DNA from: an uncultured Porphyromonadaceae bacterium
GTDB lineage: Bacteria > Bacteroidota > Bacteroidia > Bacteroidales > Muribaculaceae
Direction: 5' to 3'
Assembly (NCBI GenBank): GCA_947177185.1
Contig: CAMWTJ010000006.1
Coordinates: 1-64,000, forward strand
DNA: 64,000 nt
Positions 25,091 through 34,612 of the stretch are shown here, piece after piece. The position numbers were made by a program, and so were the translations under genes. Below the pieces are notes generated by a model. The model made no database searches. It saw only the letters and a program-made list of their open reading frames with translations, and had not been told where the DNA came from. Within the stretch, counting starts at the first letter, position 1. Each line of letters begins with the position of its first letter.

Positions 25091-27084
25091 CCATCAGGAG
25101 CACCATCGCATCAGCGCTGCTGCTATGCGCAGCGGCCGCCAACGCACGCAGCTATACCGTAACGGCGCCCGACGGCGCCCTCGCAGTCACAATCGACGCC
25201 GGCAAGCAGCTCACGTGGGCCGTCACATTCGACGGCCTGCAAGTGACTGCGCCTGCACCCATCGGCCTCACTACCGCCGACGGACGCACACTCGGCGACA
25301 ACCCCAAAGTGAAAAAAGCGTCGCGCCGGAGTGCCGACACCGAGTTCGCCACTCCGCTGTACCGCAAAAACACCGTCGCCGACCGTTTCAACGAACTCAC
25401 CCTGCGCATGAGCGACGGGTACTCGCTTGAGGTGCGCGCCTACGACGCCGCCGCGGCCTACCGAATAGTGCTCGCACAGCGCGACTCCACTGACATAGCC
25501 GCCGAACATGCCGAATTCCGCTTCGGCGCCGACCGGCGAGCGTGGCTGCCGCTGGTCAACGACCTGCGCGATCCCTCCTATCCCTACTGCTTTTCTTTTG
25601 AAAGCTACTACGACGAGCTGCCCCTGGGCCAAATGCCCGCCGACACACTCTCCTGCACTCCGCTGCTCATAGAACTCGACGGCGGCCGCAAGGCTCTCGT
25701 GATGGAAGGCATGCTCGACCGCTATCCGGGCATGATGCTGCGCAGAAGCGCCGACGGCGCGGCTTTGCAGAGTGTGCACGCGCCGCTGCCCGTGGCCGAC
25801 AAGATAGGCGGTTTCAACCGCTTGAATCTCATCCCGGTGGCCGACGCCGGCATCATCGCGCGCACGGCGCCGGACGCCGCGCTGCCATGGCGTGCGGTGG
25901 CTCTGGTGCGCGACGACAAGGATCTGGCCGACCTCGACGTGGCCATGCGCCTTGCCGAACCGTCGCGTGTGGCCGACACCTCGTGGATACGCCCCGGCAA
26001 GGTGGCGTGGGACTGGTGGAACGACTGGGGACTCACCGGCGTGGATTTCGAATCGGGAATAAACACCGCCACCTACAAGCATTACATTGATTTCGCCGCA
26101 CGAAAGGGCCTCGAATATGTGATTCTCGACGAAGGCTGGGCTCGCGACAACGGCGACCTGCTCGACATCAACCCCGCCATAGACCTGCCGGAAATCATAC
26201 GCTACGCTTCCGAGCGCGGCGTAGGCATAATCCTGTGGGCCACATGGCGGCAACTCAAGGACGACTGTCCGGCTCTGATGCAGCGCTTCGCCGACATGGG
26301 CGTGAAAGGCTTCAAGGTCGATTTCTTCGACCGCGACGACCAGCAGGTGATATCGTCCGTGGCCGATATCGCACAGGCCGCGGCCGAACGCCATCTGCTG
26401 CTCGACCTGCACGGCTTCCGGCCTGTGGGTCTGCACCGCACCTACCCCAACATCGTCAACTACGAAGGCGTCAAAGGCCTCGAGAACTACAAATGGGGGC
26501 GCTTTGGCGAACCCGGGCAGCCCGACCAGATGCGCTACGACGTGACCATACCCTTCATACGCATGGCCGCCGGCCCGCTCGACTACACCCCCGGCGCCAT
26601 GACCAACAGCACCCTCGCCTCCTACCGCCCCAGCAACGACGCACCCATGAGCATCGGCACGCGCGCGCACCAGGTGGCCATGTACGTCGTGTACGACGGC
26701 GCCCTGCAGATGCTCGCCGACTCGCCCACGGCCTACGACCGCGAGCCGGCATGCGCCGATTTCATGGCCGCGCTGCCCACCGTGTTCGACGAAACGCACG
26801 TGCTGGACGGCCGTGTGGGCGAATACGTGGCCATAGCGCGCCGCGCCGGCGACGTATGGTACGTGTCGGCCATGACCGGCACGGATGCGCGCACGCTCTC
26901 GCTGCCCACATCCTGGCTCGCGCCCGGCGTGACCTACGAAGCCACGATTCTGTCCGACGGTGTGAACGCCGCCAAGCATCCGTCCGACTACGCCATAGGC
27001 CACAGGCAGATACGCGCCGGCGAAGCCATCGACGCCGCTCTTGCCCCCGGCGGCGGCTTCACCGCCGTGCTGCGTCCGCTCTGA
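25087..27084 (+). CDS. GH97 family alpha-glycosidase (retaining alpha-galactosidase-like)
   Basis: 665 residues with a signal peptide ending in ANARS. Domains are an N-terminal GH97 beta-super-sandwich (about 22-290), a (beta/alpha)8 catalytic domain (about 300-570) and a C-terminal beta-sandwich. Motifs are KVAWDWWNDWGLTGVDF, YVILDEGWA, GFKVDFFDRDDQ, and VNYEGVKGLENYKW. In GH97 the retaining alpha-galactosidases use an Asp nucleophile at the strand carrying KVDF, whereas inverting SusB-type alpha-glucosidases use Glu residues elsewhere; the Asp here suggests the retaining type (knowledge of family, subgroup inferred). It is translationally coupled to GH43 (ATGA overlap). The substrate within xyloglucan or an associated galactan is open. 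Confidence 0.9.
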   Translation: MTIRSTIASALLLCAAAANARSYTVTAPDGALAVTIDAGKQLTWAVTFDGLQVTAPAPIGLTTADGRTLGDNPKVKKASRRSADTEFATPLYRKNTVADRFNELTLRMSDGYSLEVRAYDAAAAYRIVLAQRDSTDIAAEHAEFRFGADRRAWLPLVNDLRDPSYPYCFSFESYYDELPLGQMPADTLSCTPLLIELDGGRKALVMEGMLDRYPGMMLRRSADGAALQSVHAPLPVADKIGGFNRLNLIPVADAGIIARTAPDAALPWRAVALVRDDKDLADLDVAMRLAEPSRVADTSWIRPGKVAWDWWNDWGLTGVDFESGINTATYKHYIDFAARKGLEYVILDEGWARDNGDLLDINPAIDLPEIIRYASERGVGIILWATWRQLKDDCPALMQRFADMGVKGFKVDFFDRDDQQVISSVADIAQAAAERHLLLDLHGFRPVGLHRTYPNIVNYEGVKGLENYKWGRFGEPGQPDQMRYDVTIPFIRMAAGPLDYTPGAMTNSTLASYRPSNDAPMSIGTRAHQVAMYVVYDGALQMLADSPTAYDREPACADFMAALPTVFDETHVLDGRVGEYVAIARRAGDVWYVSAMTGTDARTLSLPTSWLAPGVTYEATILSDGVNAAKHPSDYAIGHRQIRAGEAIDAALAPGGGFTAVLRPL

Positions 27085-27140
27085 TATCACAAATAATATC
27101 CTACGAAAGGTTTTATTACATACATGTTGGAAGAATTGCG

Positions 27141-27148
27141 TAAATTTG
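27141..27148 (+). promoter_or_regulatory. -7 element for the KDG kinase-KDPG aldolase pair
   Basis: TAAATTTG at 27141-27148 matches TAnnTTTG, 46 nt before the kinase ATG in an AT-rich stretch of 110 nt. No clear TTTG -33 box at 19-21 nt. It suggests that the pair is transcribed separately from the PUL. Confidence 0.5.
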
Positions 27149-27194
27149 TCGTCTGAAACGAATTTTACAGAAACTTACAACTACAACACCTGAT

Positions 27195-28217
27195 ATGAGC
27201 AAAATCGTTACTCTCGGCGAAATCATGCTTCGCCTCTCGCCTGCCGGCTGCAAACGCTTCGTGCAGGTCGACAATTTCGATGTTATATGGGGTGGCGGCG
27301 AAGCGAATGTAGCCGTCAGCTGCGCCAACTACGGCCACGAAGCCTTCTTCGTGAGCAAACTGCCCGCGCACGAGATAGGCCAGGCTGCCGTCAACGCACT
27401 GCGCCGCTATGGTGTCGACACCCGCTTTGTGGCCCGCGGCGGCAATCGCGTCGGCATCTACTATTGCGAAACCGGCGCTTCAATGCGTCCGTCGAAAGTG
27501 ATTTACGACCGCGCCGGCTCCTCCATCGCCGAAGCCGAGCCCGAAGATTTCGATTTCGACGCCATTATGGAAGGTGCCGACTGGTTTCACTGGAGCGGCA
27601 TCACTCCTGCCATCAGCGACAAGGCAGCCGAGATAACACGCCTGGCCTGCGAGGCTGCAAAGCGCCACGGCGTCACGGTAAGCGTCGACCTCAATTTCCG
27701 CAAAAAACTGTGGACCAGCGAAAAGGCACAGAGCATCATGCGTCCGCTCATGCAGTATGTCGACGTGTGCATCGGCAATGAGGAAGATGCCGAACTCTGC
27801 CTCGGCTTCAAGCCCGAAGCCGATGTGGAAGGCGGCGAAACCAATGCCGAAGGCTACAAAGGCATATTCCGCGCCATGGCCGCCGAATTCAGTTTCAAAT
27901 ACGTGGTGTCGACCCTCCGCGAAAGCTTCTCGGCCACGCACAACGGCTGGAAGGCCATGATCTACAACGGCCGGGACTTCTACGAGTCGAAACGCTACGA
28001 CATCGACCCCATAATCGACCGCGTGGGCGGCGGCGATTCGTTCTCGGGCGGTCTTATCCACGGCCTCCTCACCATGCCCTCGCAGGGCGAGGCCCTTGAG
28101 TTCGCAGTAGCCGCATCGGCTCTCAAACATACCGTCAACGGCGATTTCAACCTTGTGTCCGTGGCCGAGGTGGAAGCATTGGTGGGCGGTAGCGCCAACG
28201 GCCGCGTGCAGCGCTGA
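27195..28217 (+). CDS. kdgK: 2-dehydro-3-deoxygluconokinase (KDG kinase), PfkB family
   Basis: 340 residues, cytoplasmic. PfkB/ribokinase signatures are the N-terminal substrate-binding [17 protein letters not shown] and the C-terminal [17 protein letters not shown] with the catalytic Asp in GGGDSF. It phosphorylates 2-keto-3-deoxygluconate to KDPG with ATP. Substrate assignment rests on the adjacent KDPG aldolase 25 nt downstream and on the uronate genes (49663-54559) in the same window, which produce KDG. A general sugar-kinase function is unlikely given this pairing. Confidence 0.92.
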   Translation: MSKIVTLGEIMLRLSPAGCKRFVQVDNFDVIWGGGEANVAVSCANYGHEAFFVSKLPAHEIGQAAVNALRRYGVDTRFVARGGNRVGIYYCETGASMRPSKVIYDRAGSSIAEAEPEDFDFDAIMEGADWFHWSGITPAISDKAAEITRLACEAAKRHGVTVSVDLNFRKKLWTSEKAQSIMRPLMQYVDVCIGNEEDAELCLGFKPEADVEGGETNAEGYKGIFRAMAAEFSFKYVVSTLRESFSATHNGWKAMIYNGRDFYESKRYDIDPIIDRVGGGDSFSGGLIHGLLTMPSQGEALEFAVAASALKHTVNGDFNLVSVAEVEALVGGSANGRVQR

Positions 28218-28242
28218 GTCTAACCCCTATTCATTCTGCAAC

Positions 28243-28905
28243 ATGGCAAGATTCGATAAAATAGCCGTTCTCCGCAAAATGGCGGAGGCACCCATGGTCC
28301 CGGTGTTCTACCACGCCGACGCCGATGTGGCCTGCAGCGTGGTCAAAGCATGCTACGACGGTGGCGTGCGCGCGTTTGAATTCACCAACCGCGGCGACTT
28401 CGCCCACGAGGTGTTCGCCCAAGTAGTAAAATTCGCCGCACGCGAGTGCCCTGAGATGGCTGTCGGTGTCGGTTCCATAGTAGAGCCCGCCACCGCCGCC
28501 CTCTACATGCAGCTCGGCGCATGCTTCGTGGTAGGCCCGCTGTTCAACCCCGAGGTGGCCCGCGTGTGCAACCGCCGCGGCGTGCCCTACACACCCGGCT
28601 GCGGCAGCGTAAGCGAGGTAGGCTTCGCCCAGGAAGCCGGCTGCGACCTGTGCAAAGTGTTCCCCGGCGACGTCCTCGGCCCCAAATTCGTAAAAGGCCT
28701 GCTCGCTCCCATGCCCTGGAGCAAAATCATGGTCACAGGTGGCGTAGAGCCCACAGCCGACAACCTTAAGGGATGGTTCGGCGCCGGCGCCTACTGCGTG
28801 GGCATGGGCTCCAAGCTCTTCCCCAAAGACCGCGTGGCCGCGGCCGACTGGGCCTATATCAGCGAACAGTGCCGCTCGGCGCTCGCCGCCATAGCCGCGC
28901 TCTGA
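28243..28905 (+). CDS. eda: KDPG aldolase (2-dehydro-3-deoxyphosphogluconate aldolase)
   Basis: 220 residues, starting at the ATG at 28243 ([10 protein letters not shown]); an upstream in-frame GTG inside kdgK is not credible. Class I aldolase fold with the Schiff-base Lys in [10 protein letters not shown], the phosphate-binding stretch [11 protein letters not shown] and the family-typical [12 protein letters not shown] and [10 protein letters not shown]. It splits KDPG into pyruvate and glyceraldehyde 3-phosphate, the last step of uronate breakdown. AFEFTNRGD replaces the EVTLRT-type motif of enterobacterial enzymes, as is usual for Bacteroidota homologs. A terminator-type hairpin follows. 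Confidence 0.94.
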   Translation: MARFDKIAVLRKMAEAPMVPVFYHADADVACSVVKACYDGGVRAFEFTNRGDFAHEVFAQVVKFAARECPEMAVGVGSIVEPATAALYMQLGACFVVGPLFNPEVARVCNRRGVPYTPGCGSVSEVGFAQEAGCDLCKVFPGDVLGPKFVKGLLAPMPWSKIMVTGGVEPTADNLKGWFGAGAYCVGMGSKLFPKDRVAAADWAYISEQCRSALAAIAAL

Positions 28906-28928
28906 CGCACCCGGCTCACAACACTACA

Positions 28929-28970
28929 GAACGCCCCGGCAGCGGTATCACACCGTAAGCCGGGGCGTTC
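28929..28970 (+). terminator. terminator hairpin between convergent genes
   Basis: GAACGCCCCGGC (28929-28940) and GCCGGGGCGTTC (28959-28970) form a perfect 12-bp stem with an 18-nt loop. The U-tract is weak (TTC). It sits between the eda stop and the stop of the oppositely transcribed gene at 28984 and may serve both directions. Confidence 0.65.
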
Positions 28971-28983
28971 TTCAACACACACA

Positions 28984-29826
28984 TCAGCGGACGCGCAAAA
29001 GCTCGTCGGGAGAAGCGTCGCGCAACTCTACACTCCCGTCGGGAGCTATCAGATACAGAGTCGGCAGCGCAGGAGCAAAATACAATTCGTCGTCGCCGAG
29101 CACAGCTTCGGAGGCGATACCGTCGGTCCAGCCGCCGGGCACAACGGCCCGGCGCTCCCACACGTCGCATTTTGCGCCGCTGTATATGGCCACTACGGGC
29201 ATATCAATGTCGCGCAGGCGCGCCATGGCGGCAGCACAGCCTGCACAGTCGGGGTCGTAAAACATCAGCACGAACTCGCGGCCGAAATGCTCCGACAAGC
29301 GGTGCACAGCGCCGTCGCGGCCCGTGTATTCAAAATCAGGCGCAGCAGTCCCGGGGCGGTTGAGGGCCATAAGGTCGAGCATCACACGCGCCCGCGTAGT
29401 GTCGGGGTAGCCCAGGCGCAGCTGCTCGCCGAGAAACACCTCGCAGGCGTCGAGGTTTCGCACCGGCGACTCACGTTCGAAAAGATACTGCATGCACAGC
29501 GCAGCAAACATCGCGCAAGCCACAGAGTCACGCATATACGCCTCCGACAGAGCCGAAGCTGCCACGCGCAGGGCATCCGTGCCCGCGTGCGGAATCACTG
29601 ACGCGAAATCGGCAAAACTCTGCTCGGCCAGCGCGCGGTCGCGCACGGCCGCCGTGTCGTCCCACGCCATGGCATCGTAAAAATGCAGCAATATATAGTC
29701 GGCACGCGCAGCAGGCGTGCGCAGACTATCAGGCACGGCGGGCAGCGGCAGCCGCCGCGCCACCGCGGGCGCAGAGGCAATCACCGTCAGAAGCATCAAC
29801 AATACTGCTCTCATGTCTGCCGTCAT
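28984..29826 (-). CDS. DUF5106/thioredoxin-fold exported protein
   Basis: 280 residues. The hydrophobic N-terminus MRAVLLMLLTVIASAPAVA is a signal peptide. The N-terminal helical half resembles DUF5106 (FYDAMAWDD, CMQYLFERESPVRN), and the C-terminal half is a thioredoxin/AhpC-TSA fold with the CxxC pair in YDPDCAGC and the cis-Pro stretch ALPTLYLIAPDG. Such proteins act in periplasmic disulfide or redox chemistry. The ATG at 29826 overlaps the stop of the upstream fimbrial gene by 4 bp; an ATG at 29814 (MRAVLL) is equally good as a signal-peptide start. It is the last gene of the pilus operon, so a role in folding pilus parts is possible but only inferred. Confidence 0.75.
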   Translation of the reverse strand: MTADMRAVLLMLLTVIASAPAVARRLPLPAVPDSLRTPAARADYILLHFYDAMAWDDTAAVRDRALAEQSFADFASVIPHAGTDALRVAASALSEAYMRDSVACAMFAALCMQYLFERESPVRNLDACEVFLGEQLRLGYPDTTRARVMLDLMALNRPGTAAPDFEYTGRDGAVHRLSEHFGREFVLMFYDPDCAGCAAAMARLRDIDMPVVAIYSGAKCDVWERRAVVPGGWTDGIASEAVLGDDELYFAPALPTLYLIAPDGSVELRDASPDELLRVR

Positions 29827-32800
29827 TTAAACGATACTGTGCGAATAAAGCAGGCATCGCTGCGGCTGCCGTCGCGCTGATAGTGATATCCGTCCGATAC
29901 CACGGAGCCGTTTTCAAATCCCTCGAAGCCCATGGTAAAATAGTTGATGTCGAACGCCGACGACTTTGTAACGTCGTTGACACTGCGCTCGTCGACACCA
30001 CCGTCGGCGTTGGGTATGCTCACCGTGCGTTTCTGTATAGGATACTGATAGTATTTACACCAGTATATGGCCCCGGGACGACGGTAGAGGTCGTAGAACA
30101 GCGGCTGGTCTTTTGCTATGGCCGCGCTGTACTGCGAGCGGCTGGCATAGCGCTGCGTGCCCACAGGGTCGGCGGGCGATGGTGTCCAGCCGCCGTTGCC
30201 CTTGCGTCGTCCGTAGCCCGACATGCCTATGGGCAGGAATATCATGCGGTAGTTGTCGGAATTGTATACAAACACACCGCGCATACCCTTTGGCGAATCA
30301 TCGCCGGTTTCGCTGTCGTAGCCGTACGCATCGTTAAGACTATAGGCCACAGTTTCGGCGCCATCGCCGTAAAGCACACCGTAGGCCTTTTTGTATTTGA
30401 ATTCGGGGTCGTTGGTCACCGACGTTATAGTGTAGAAATCGTCGATTGACGCTATGCGCATGCCCGGATTGGATATGCCCCAGTCGTGATTGGCGCTTTC
30501 ATCCGACGGCAGATTGAACGGCTTCACGGGGTCGGCCATTTCGGCCGCTGTGGCCTGGCAATCGGCCCAGGTGGCCGTGGTTTCCGACCGCGAGCCGGGT
30601 TTTATCACAGCAAAGCCACGGTTGCCGCTGTTGGCATCCACCGCATTTACCTTGCTGTTCTTGGCCAGTATGGCAGTGCCGCTGCCTCTGCGAAACAGCG
30701 AACCCTCCTGCAGCGGCGAAGTGGCGAGCACAGCCTCGTTGCCTTCGAAATGATGCACATTGCAAGTGCTCCATTTGACTCCGCTTCCGGGCACAAGCTC
30801 CACATCGTCGTAGCCCACGCGCACGAAAATGTCGTGCTCGCAGGTGTAGTTGTGGTAACGCACACGTATTACGGCAAATCCTTTGCCACCGTTGAAATTC
30901 ACGTTAAAATCCACCGGGCACTCGCTCTCGCCCTCAATGCGCGACATGTGGCTCTGCTGCACGGCATCGGGGCCGGTGCCGACCGGCGTGGACGACAGGC
31001 TGATTATGGGATCGCTGGCGCGCATCACCTCGGCGCTCCATTTGCCCGTGGAGCTGAAGCTGACAAATTCCGATGCTCCGTCGGACGGCAGACGCAGCAG
31101 ACGCACATGGAAATCCTTGACATTGGAACCACGGCGCCATATGCCCTTGGGGTTGACCACACGGCGCACCTGTACCACATCCAGAATCACGCTGTTGTCT
31201 TCCCACGCCTGCGTTTCGTCGTTCCATATGGTGGCCGTGAAACGCACTTTTTCCTTGCGCGGATAGGCCGTATATGGATTATTGCCGGTGAAGCCCGTGC
31301 GCGTCACCAGTTCCTTGGCCCTGGTGAAAAGCGGTATGCGATACAGGCGTTCGAGTATGGTATTGTCCGTCGGGTCGCGGCGGGTCACCTGCATAGTGTA
31401 CACGCCGGCATGAGTGTCGTTCATGTCCGGGTCGTTTTCTTCTATCGCGTAGTCGCGTTCGCCCTCCTTGTTGTCTTCATAATACTGCTTCGCATATTGC
31501 AGAGCCTCGGGCACGCTTATCTGATAGGACGACGCCCCCTCCCATCCGGGTTTTTCAATGCGCAACACATTGCCGTAGCGCAGCGACAGAAACGATGTGG
31601 CCGGTCCGTCGGAGAGCGAGTTAAGGTCGGCCCCCGTATAATATATCTTCTGATTTGTGCCCGGCAGCGTGGCTTTGTCAGGATCGGGAAACGCCTCGCT
31701 GTTGTTTCCCCACGGGCGCCAGTGCGTGCGCTCCCATCGATCTTTTTCAGATCTGTCGTCGACTATCTCTGCGCGCACTTTCGTACCCGGCTTGATTCTG
31801 CCCACTATCTTCACGGTGGCGTACATCGACTTGTTGTACAGATATGAGATATACTGCGGTGTGGTCACGAATATGCCCGTACGTTCCTTGTAGTCGATGT
31901 GCCAGTCGTAGTCGTTGCCGTAGCCGCGCAGTTTGAGAGTGAGCTTGTAGTGCGTGTTGCGGAACGCGTCGTAGTCGCACTCGGTGTCTTGCCCGAGCAT
32001 GAAACGGTATTTTATCCAGCCCGAGCTCATGGAGCCGTCGACGCTCGTGCACCTGTAGAAACCGCGCACCTCCACATATGTGCCATACGCCTTGTTGTCC
32101 TTCCAGCCGGAAGTGGTGTCCTCGGGCACAGGCCTTGGCCAGTCGATGGTGGCGCCGTCGGACGACTGCGCCTTCCGCTTGCCGGTGCCCTGCAGGTTTT
32201 CATAGAAATAGAGTGCCGAAGCTGTAGCCGAATGTTTATGCGACAGTATCTCGGGGTCGTTGGCGGGCTGGTCAGAGCCCATATAGGGGTGCGACGTATT
32301 GCACACATGATAGTAGTTTTCGGGAGCTATCAGCCGCAGGTCAGTTTCCGACAACGCCTGCACGCTGTGCAGCGCTCCCACCGGCAGCACACCGTTGTCC
32401 ACCTTGTAGCGGTCGGCCGGCGCGGCCCATGTTTCGAGATCGTCGAGCTCTCGCCCCGGATAGTTGTTTTCGCCAAGATAGCACTGCCGCGGCACGTCGC
32501 AGAGCATTATGGTGTCGATATACACCTGCACATTGTCGTAGAGTTCCCTGCCGTCGAACGCCACAGTCACCTTCGAGGCGAGCCGGCGCAGCCAGCAGTG
32601 CAGCTGCGCTCCGTCGGCGCGCAGACCGATGGCCGTGGCGTCGTCGGCGCCGCGGTTGGCACCAATGGAAAACACCCCGAACATCTCGCTGTTGGCCATG
32701 AGCGATGTTTCATCCCACAGACGACGCATGCGCTTGAGTTCGTCGCGATGGCTGCCAACGGGCAGCGAAGCCACCTCGGGCACATTGGCCACACCGTATA

Positions 32801-33230
32801 TAAAATACCTATCGGATGTGGTATGCAGGTCGAAGGTGAGCATGCCCGACGAATTGTCCTGCAAGTCGCCTTCCGACGGCAGACGGTTATCGGCACGGCG
32901 GTATTTTGCGTTGAGTACCTCGCCGGACGGGTCGTCCACCACCCTGCCGCCTTCCATGATGTGGTAGCGCTTTTTCAGGCAGCCGTCCGTGTCGTACATG
33001 AGCATGTAGAACGAGTTTATATCCTGCAGGGCGTCGCCTGCTTCGGCTCCGAGCGCGCGGCTGCGCAGCTCCACGCTGTCGTCGGCATCAAAACGCACCG
33101 TAATGGCAGCGACTGTGGGCCGGCCCGGCTCTACACCGTCGGGCTCGTACAGCAAATCGTCCTCACACGCATGCAGCACAGCTGCCGCACACAGAGCACA
33201 CATGAGTTTGAAAATATCTTTTACCGTCAT
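29823..33230 (-). CDS. large fimbrial lipoprotein, probable pilus tip component (DUF4906-like)
   Basis: 1135 residues with a lipoprotein signal (lipobox VLHACEDD). The N-terminal part has features of Bacteroidales fimbrial accessory proteins (DINSFYMLMYDTDG, RLASKVTVAFDG, NTHYKLTLKLRGYGND). A central region (about 480-830) is beta-rich with an RNPLT-type Ig-like character. The C-terminal part includes VKWSTCNVHHFEGNE and RIASIDDFYTITS, recalling FISUMP-like domains of exported proteins. Large fimbrial lipoproteins encoded downstream of the anchor gene form the pilus tip in Mfa1-type pili (for example Mfa3-5). Its start overlaps the upstream gene by 4 bp. The domain name is from recognition, not a search. 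Confidence 0.65.
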   Translation of the reverse strand: MTVKDIFKLMCALCAAAVLHACEDDLLYEPDGVEPGRPTVAAITVRFDADDSVELRSRALGAEAGDALQDINSFYMLMYDTDGCLKKRYHIMEGGRVVDDPSGEVLNAKYRRADNRLPSEGDLQDNSSGMLTFDLHTTSDRYFIYGVANVPEVASLPVGSHRDELKRMRRLWDETSLMANSEMFGVFSIGANRGADDATAIGLRADGAQLHCWLRRLASKVTVAFDGRELYDNVQVYIDTIMLCDVPRQCYLGENNYPGRELDDLETWAAPADRYKVDNGVLPVGALHSVQALSETDLRLIAPENYYHVCNTSHPYMGSDQPANDPEILSHKHSATASALYFYENLQGTGKRKAQSSDGATIDWPRPVPEDTTSGWKDNKAYGTYVEVRGFYRCTSVDGSMSSGWIKYRFMLGQDTECDYDAFRNTHYKLTLKLRGYGNDYDWHIDYKERTGIFVTTPQYISYLYNKSMYATVKIVGRIKPGTKVRAEIVDDRSEKDRWERTHWRPWGNNSEAFPDPDKATLPGTNQKIYYTGADLNSLSDGPATSFLSLRYGNVLRIEKPGWEGASSYQISVPEALQYAKQYYEDNKEGERDYAIEENDPDMNDTHAGVYTMQVTRRDPTDNTILERLYRIPLFTRAKELVTRTGFTGNNPYTAYPRKEKVRFTATIWNDETQAWEDNSVILDVVQVRRVVNPKGIWRRGSNVKDFHVRLLRLPSDGASEFVSFSSTGKWSAEVMRASDPIISLSSTPVGTGPDAVQQSHMSRIEGESECPVDFNVNFNGGKGFAVIRVRYHNYTCEHDIFVRVGYDDVELVPGSGVKWSTCNVHHFEGNEAVLATSPLQEGSLFRRGSGTAILAKNSKVNAVDANSGNRGFAVIKPGSRSETTATWADCQATAAEMADPVKPFNLPSDESANHDWGISNPGMRIASIDDFYTITSVTNDPEFKYKKAYGVLYGDGAETVAYSLNDAYGYDSETGDDSPKGMRGVFVYNSDNYRMIFLPIGMSGYGRRKGNGGWTPSPADPVGTQRYASRSQYSAAIAKDQPLFYDLYRRPGAIYWCKYYQYPIQKRTVSIPNADGGVDERSVNDVTKSSAFDINYFTMGFEGFENGSVVSDGYHYQRDGSRSDACFIRTVSFK

Positions 33231-34603
33231 CTTGGAGCGGGGATTTCTGTGGTTTTGTCTTGCGGGTCGTAGTATTTTCCTGTAGCGGGGTCGTAATAGG
33301 CTATCACGGCATCGTTCATATCGCGGATTATGGTATAGCCGGTGGCGGGATCTACCGTAAGGTACGGGTCTTCTATCTCCGTCTGTCCGTCAGGACCGTA
33401 ATACTGCCCCGTTTCGGGATTATAGTAGTAGCGCACAGAGCCGTCGGGCTCGAATACAGGCACAAGGTCCTTGTGTATGAGCAGCCCGAACAGCGGAAAG
33501 AGGTCGACCTCGTTGTAGGGCACAATCTGCACAGTCGGAGAAGCCTTTTTCTTGACAGTGAACTTATACCAGGTGTTTCGCAGCACATCGAACGATTCGC
33601 CCGCCGCGCCCGAACTGTCGTAGTTCTTGAAATGCACCGTGTCGTACTCATAGTCCGAATCCTCCCCGGGATCGCTGAAGCGTATGCGCAGACTGCATTT
33701 TTCGCTTTCGGCGCGTCCTTTGTTGAGGTATTCGGGCACATACGCTATCCACGAGCCGTCGGCCGCCGGCATGAATTCAAGATCGGCGTCCGACTCTGAC
33801 GCGTCAGGCACCGACGGGGCCGACACATAGTCCTTGTCGTAGGAATAATGCACGTAGTCGCTTTCGTCCGACACTCCGCCGGGCGCGCAGTAGCCGCGCG
33901 TATTGTAGCGGTGCAGTTTCACCCACTCTATGGGAAAAACACTGTCGGCCGAGGGTATCACCTGCACCTTGGCATAGGCGCGCAGCATATGCACGGTGCC
34001 TATTTCCGCACGGTTGAGCGCGTCGAAACGGAGCGTGTGCAGCGAGCTTACGCCGAACAGCGGTATGGTGGCCGTTTCGCTCAGCCTCATGTTTTCAGCC
34101 GAGAATTCGTATATATACTCCCAGAAATGCCCTATGGTGGTGCTTCCGGCTATAAGCGCCGACTCGGACGGATAAGCCGGCCAGTTGGCAAGCACGACCA
34201 CGCGCAAGTCGCGTCCGGCTATGGCAGGGTCGCAGACCGCATCCACGGCATAGCTTCGGGAGGTGGAGGTGGACTCCGTGGGCAGCACGCTTTCCACAGC
34301 CACCGGGCTTATGAACACACCCTCGGCGTCAAAGAAATAGAATCTGAAATTGCCCCCGGCCACGTCGATATAGTTCTCGAAGCCCGAGCCCGTGTCGTAG
34401 CCGTCGCCGAGATAACCGGGCGCACGCATGCGGCTGCCGGACGTGCCGGCGCCTGTGTCGCTGACAGTCAGCGTGAACACCGCGCGGCACTCCGCAGCCG
34501 ACGCGTCAGGCTCCGCGCCTGCCACGCCGGAACAGGCCGGCAGGCCGACAAGCGCCGCGACGCTCAGCATTATAATCAACGCTATGTGGGCAGATATCCG
34601 CAT
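33227..34603 (-). CDS. fimbrial lipoprotein with C-terminal YY-P-TG repeats
   Basis: 458 residues. Lipobox LPACSG. The body resembles Mfa2/FimB-like two-domain fimbrial subunits (FRFYFFDAEGVFISP, LRVVVLANWP, RAYAKVQVI, NTWYKFTVKK). The last 68 residues are unusual: YYYNPETGQYYGPDGQTEI, then VDPATGYTIIRD, then AYYDPATGKYYDPQDKTTEI, giving about three 21-23-residue units with a YY(N/D)PxTGxYY core. Tail repeats of this kind are not part of the fimbrillin fold I know. It is likely a minor or tip-proximal pilin. It overlaps its downstream neighbour by 4 bp and follows the anchor gene by 9 nt. Confidence 0.65.
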   Translation of the reverse strand: MRISAHIALIIMLSVAALVGLPACSGVAGAEPDASAAECRAVFTLTVSDTGAGTSGSRMRAPGYLGDGYDTGSGFENYIDVAGGNFRFYFFDAEGVFISPVAVESVLPTESTSTSRSYAVDAVCDPAIAGRDLRVVVLANWPAYPSESALIAGSTTIGHFWEYIYEFSAENMRLSETATIPLFGVSSLHTLRFDALNRAEIGTVHMLRAYAKVQVIPSADSVFPIEWVKLHRYNTRGYCAPGGVSDESDYVHYSYDKDYVSAPSVPDASESDADLEFMPAADGSWIAYVPEYLNKGRAESEKCSLRIRFSDPGEDSDYEYDTVHFKNYDSSGAAGESFDVLRNTWYKFTVKKKASPTVQIVPYNEVDLFPLFGLLIHKDLVPVFEPDGSVRYYYNPETGQYYGPDGQTEIEDPYLTVDPATGYTIIRDMNDAVIAYYDPATGKYYDPQDKTTEIPAPR

Positions 34604-34612
34604 TTCCTGATA

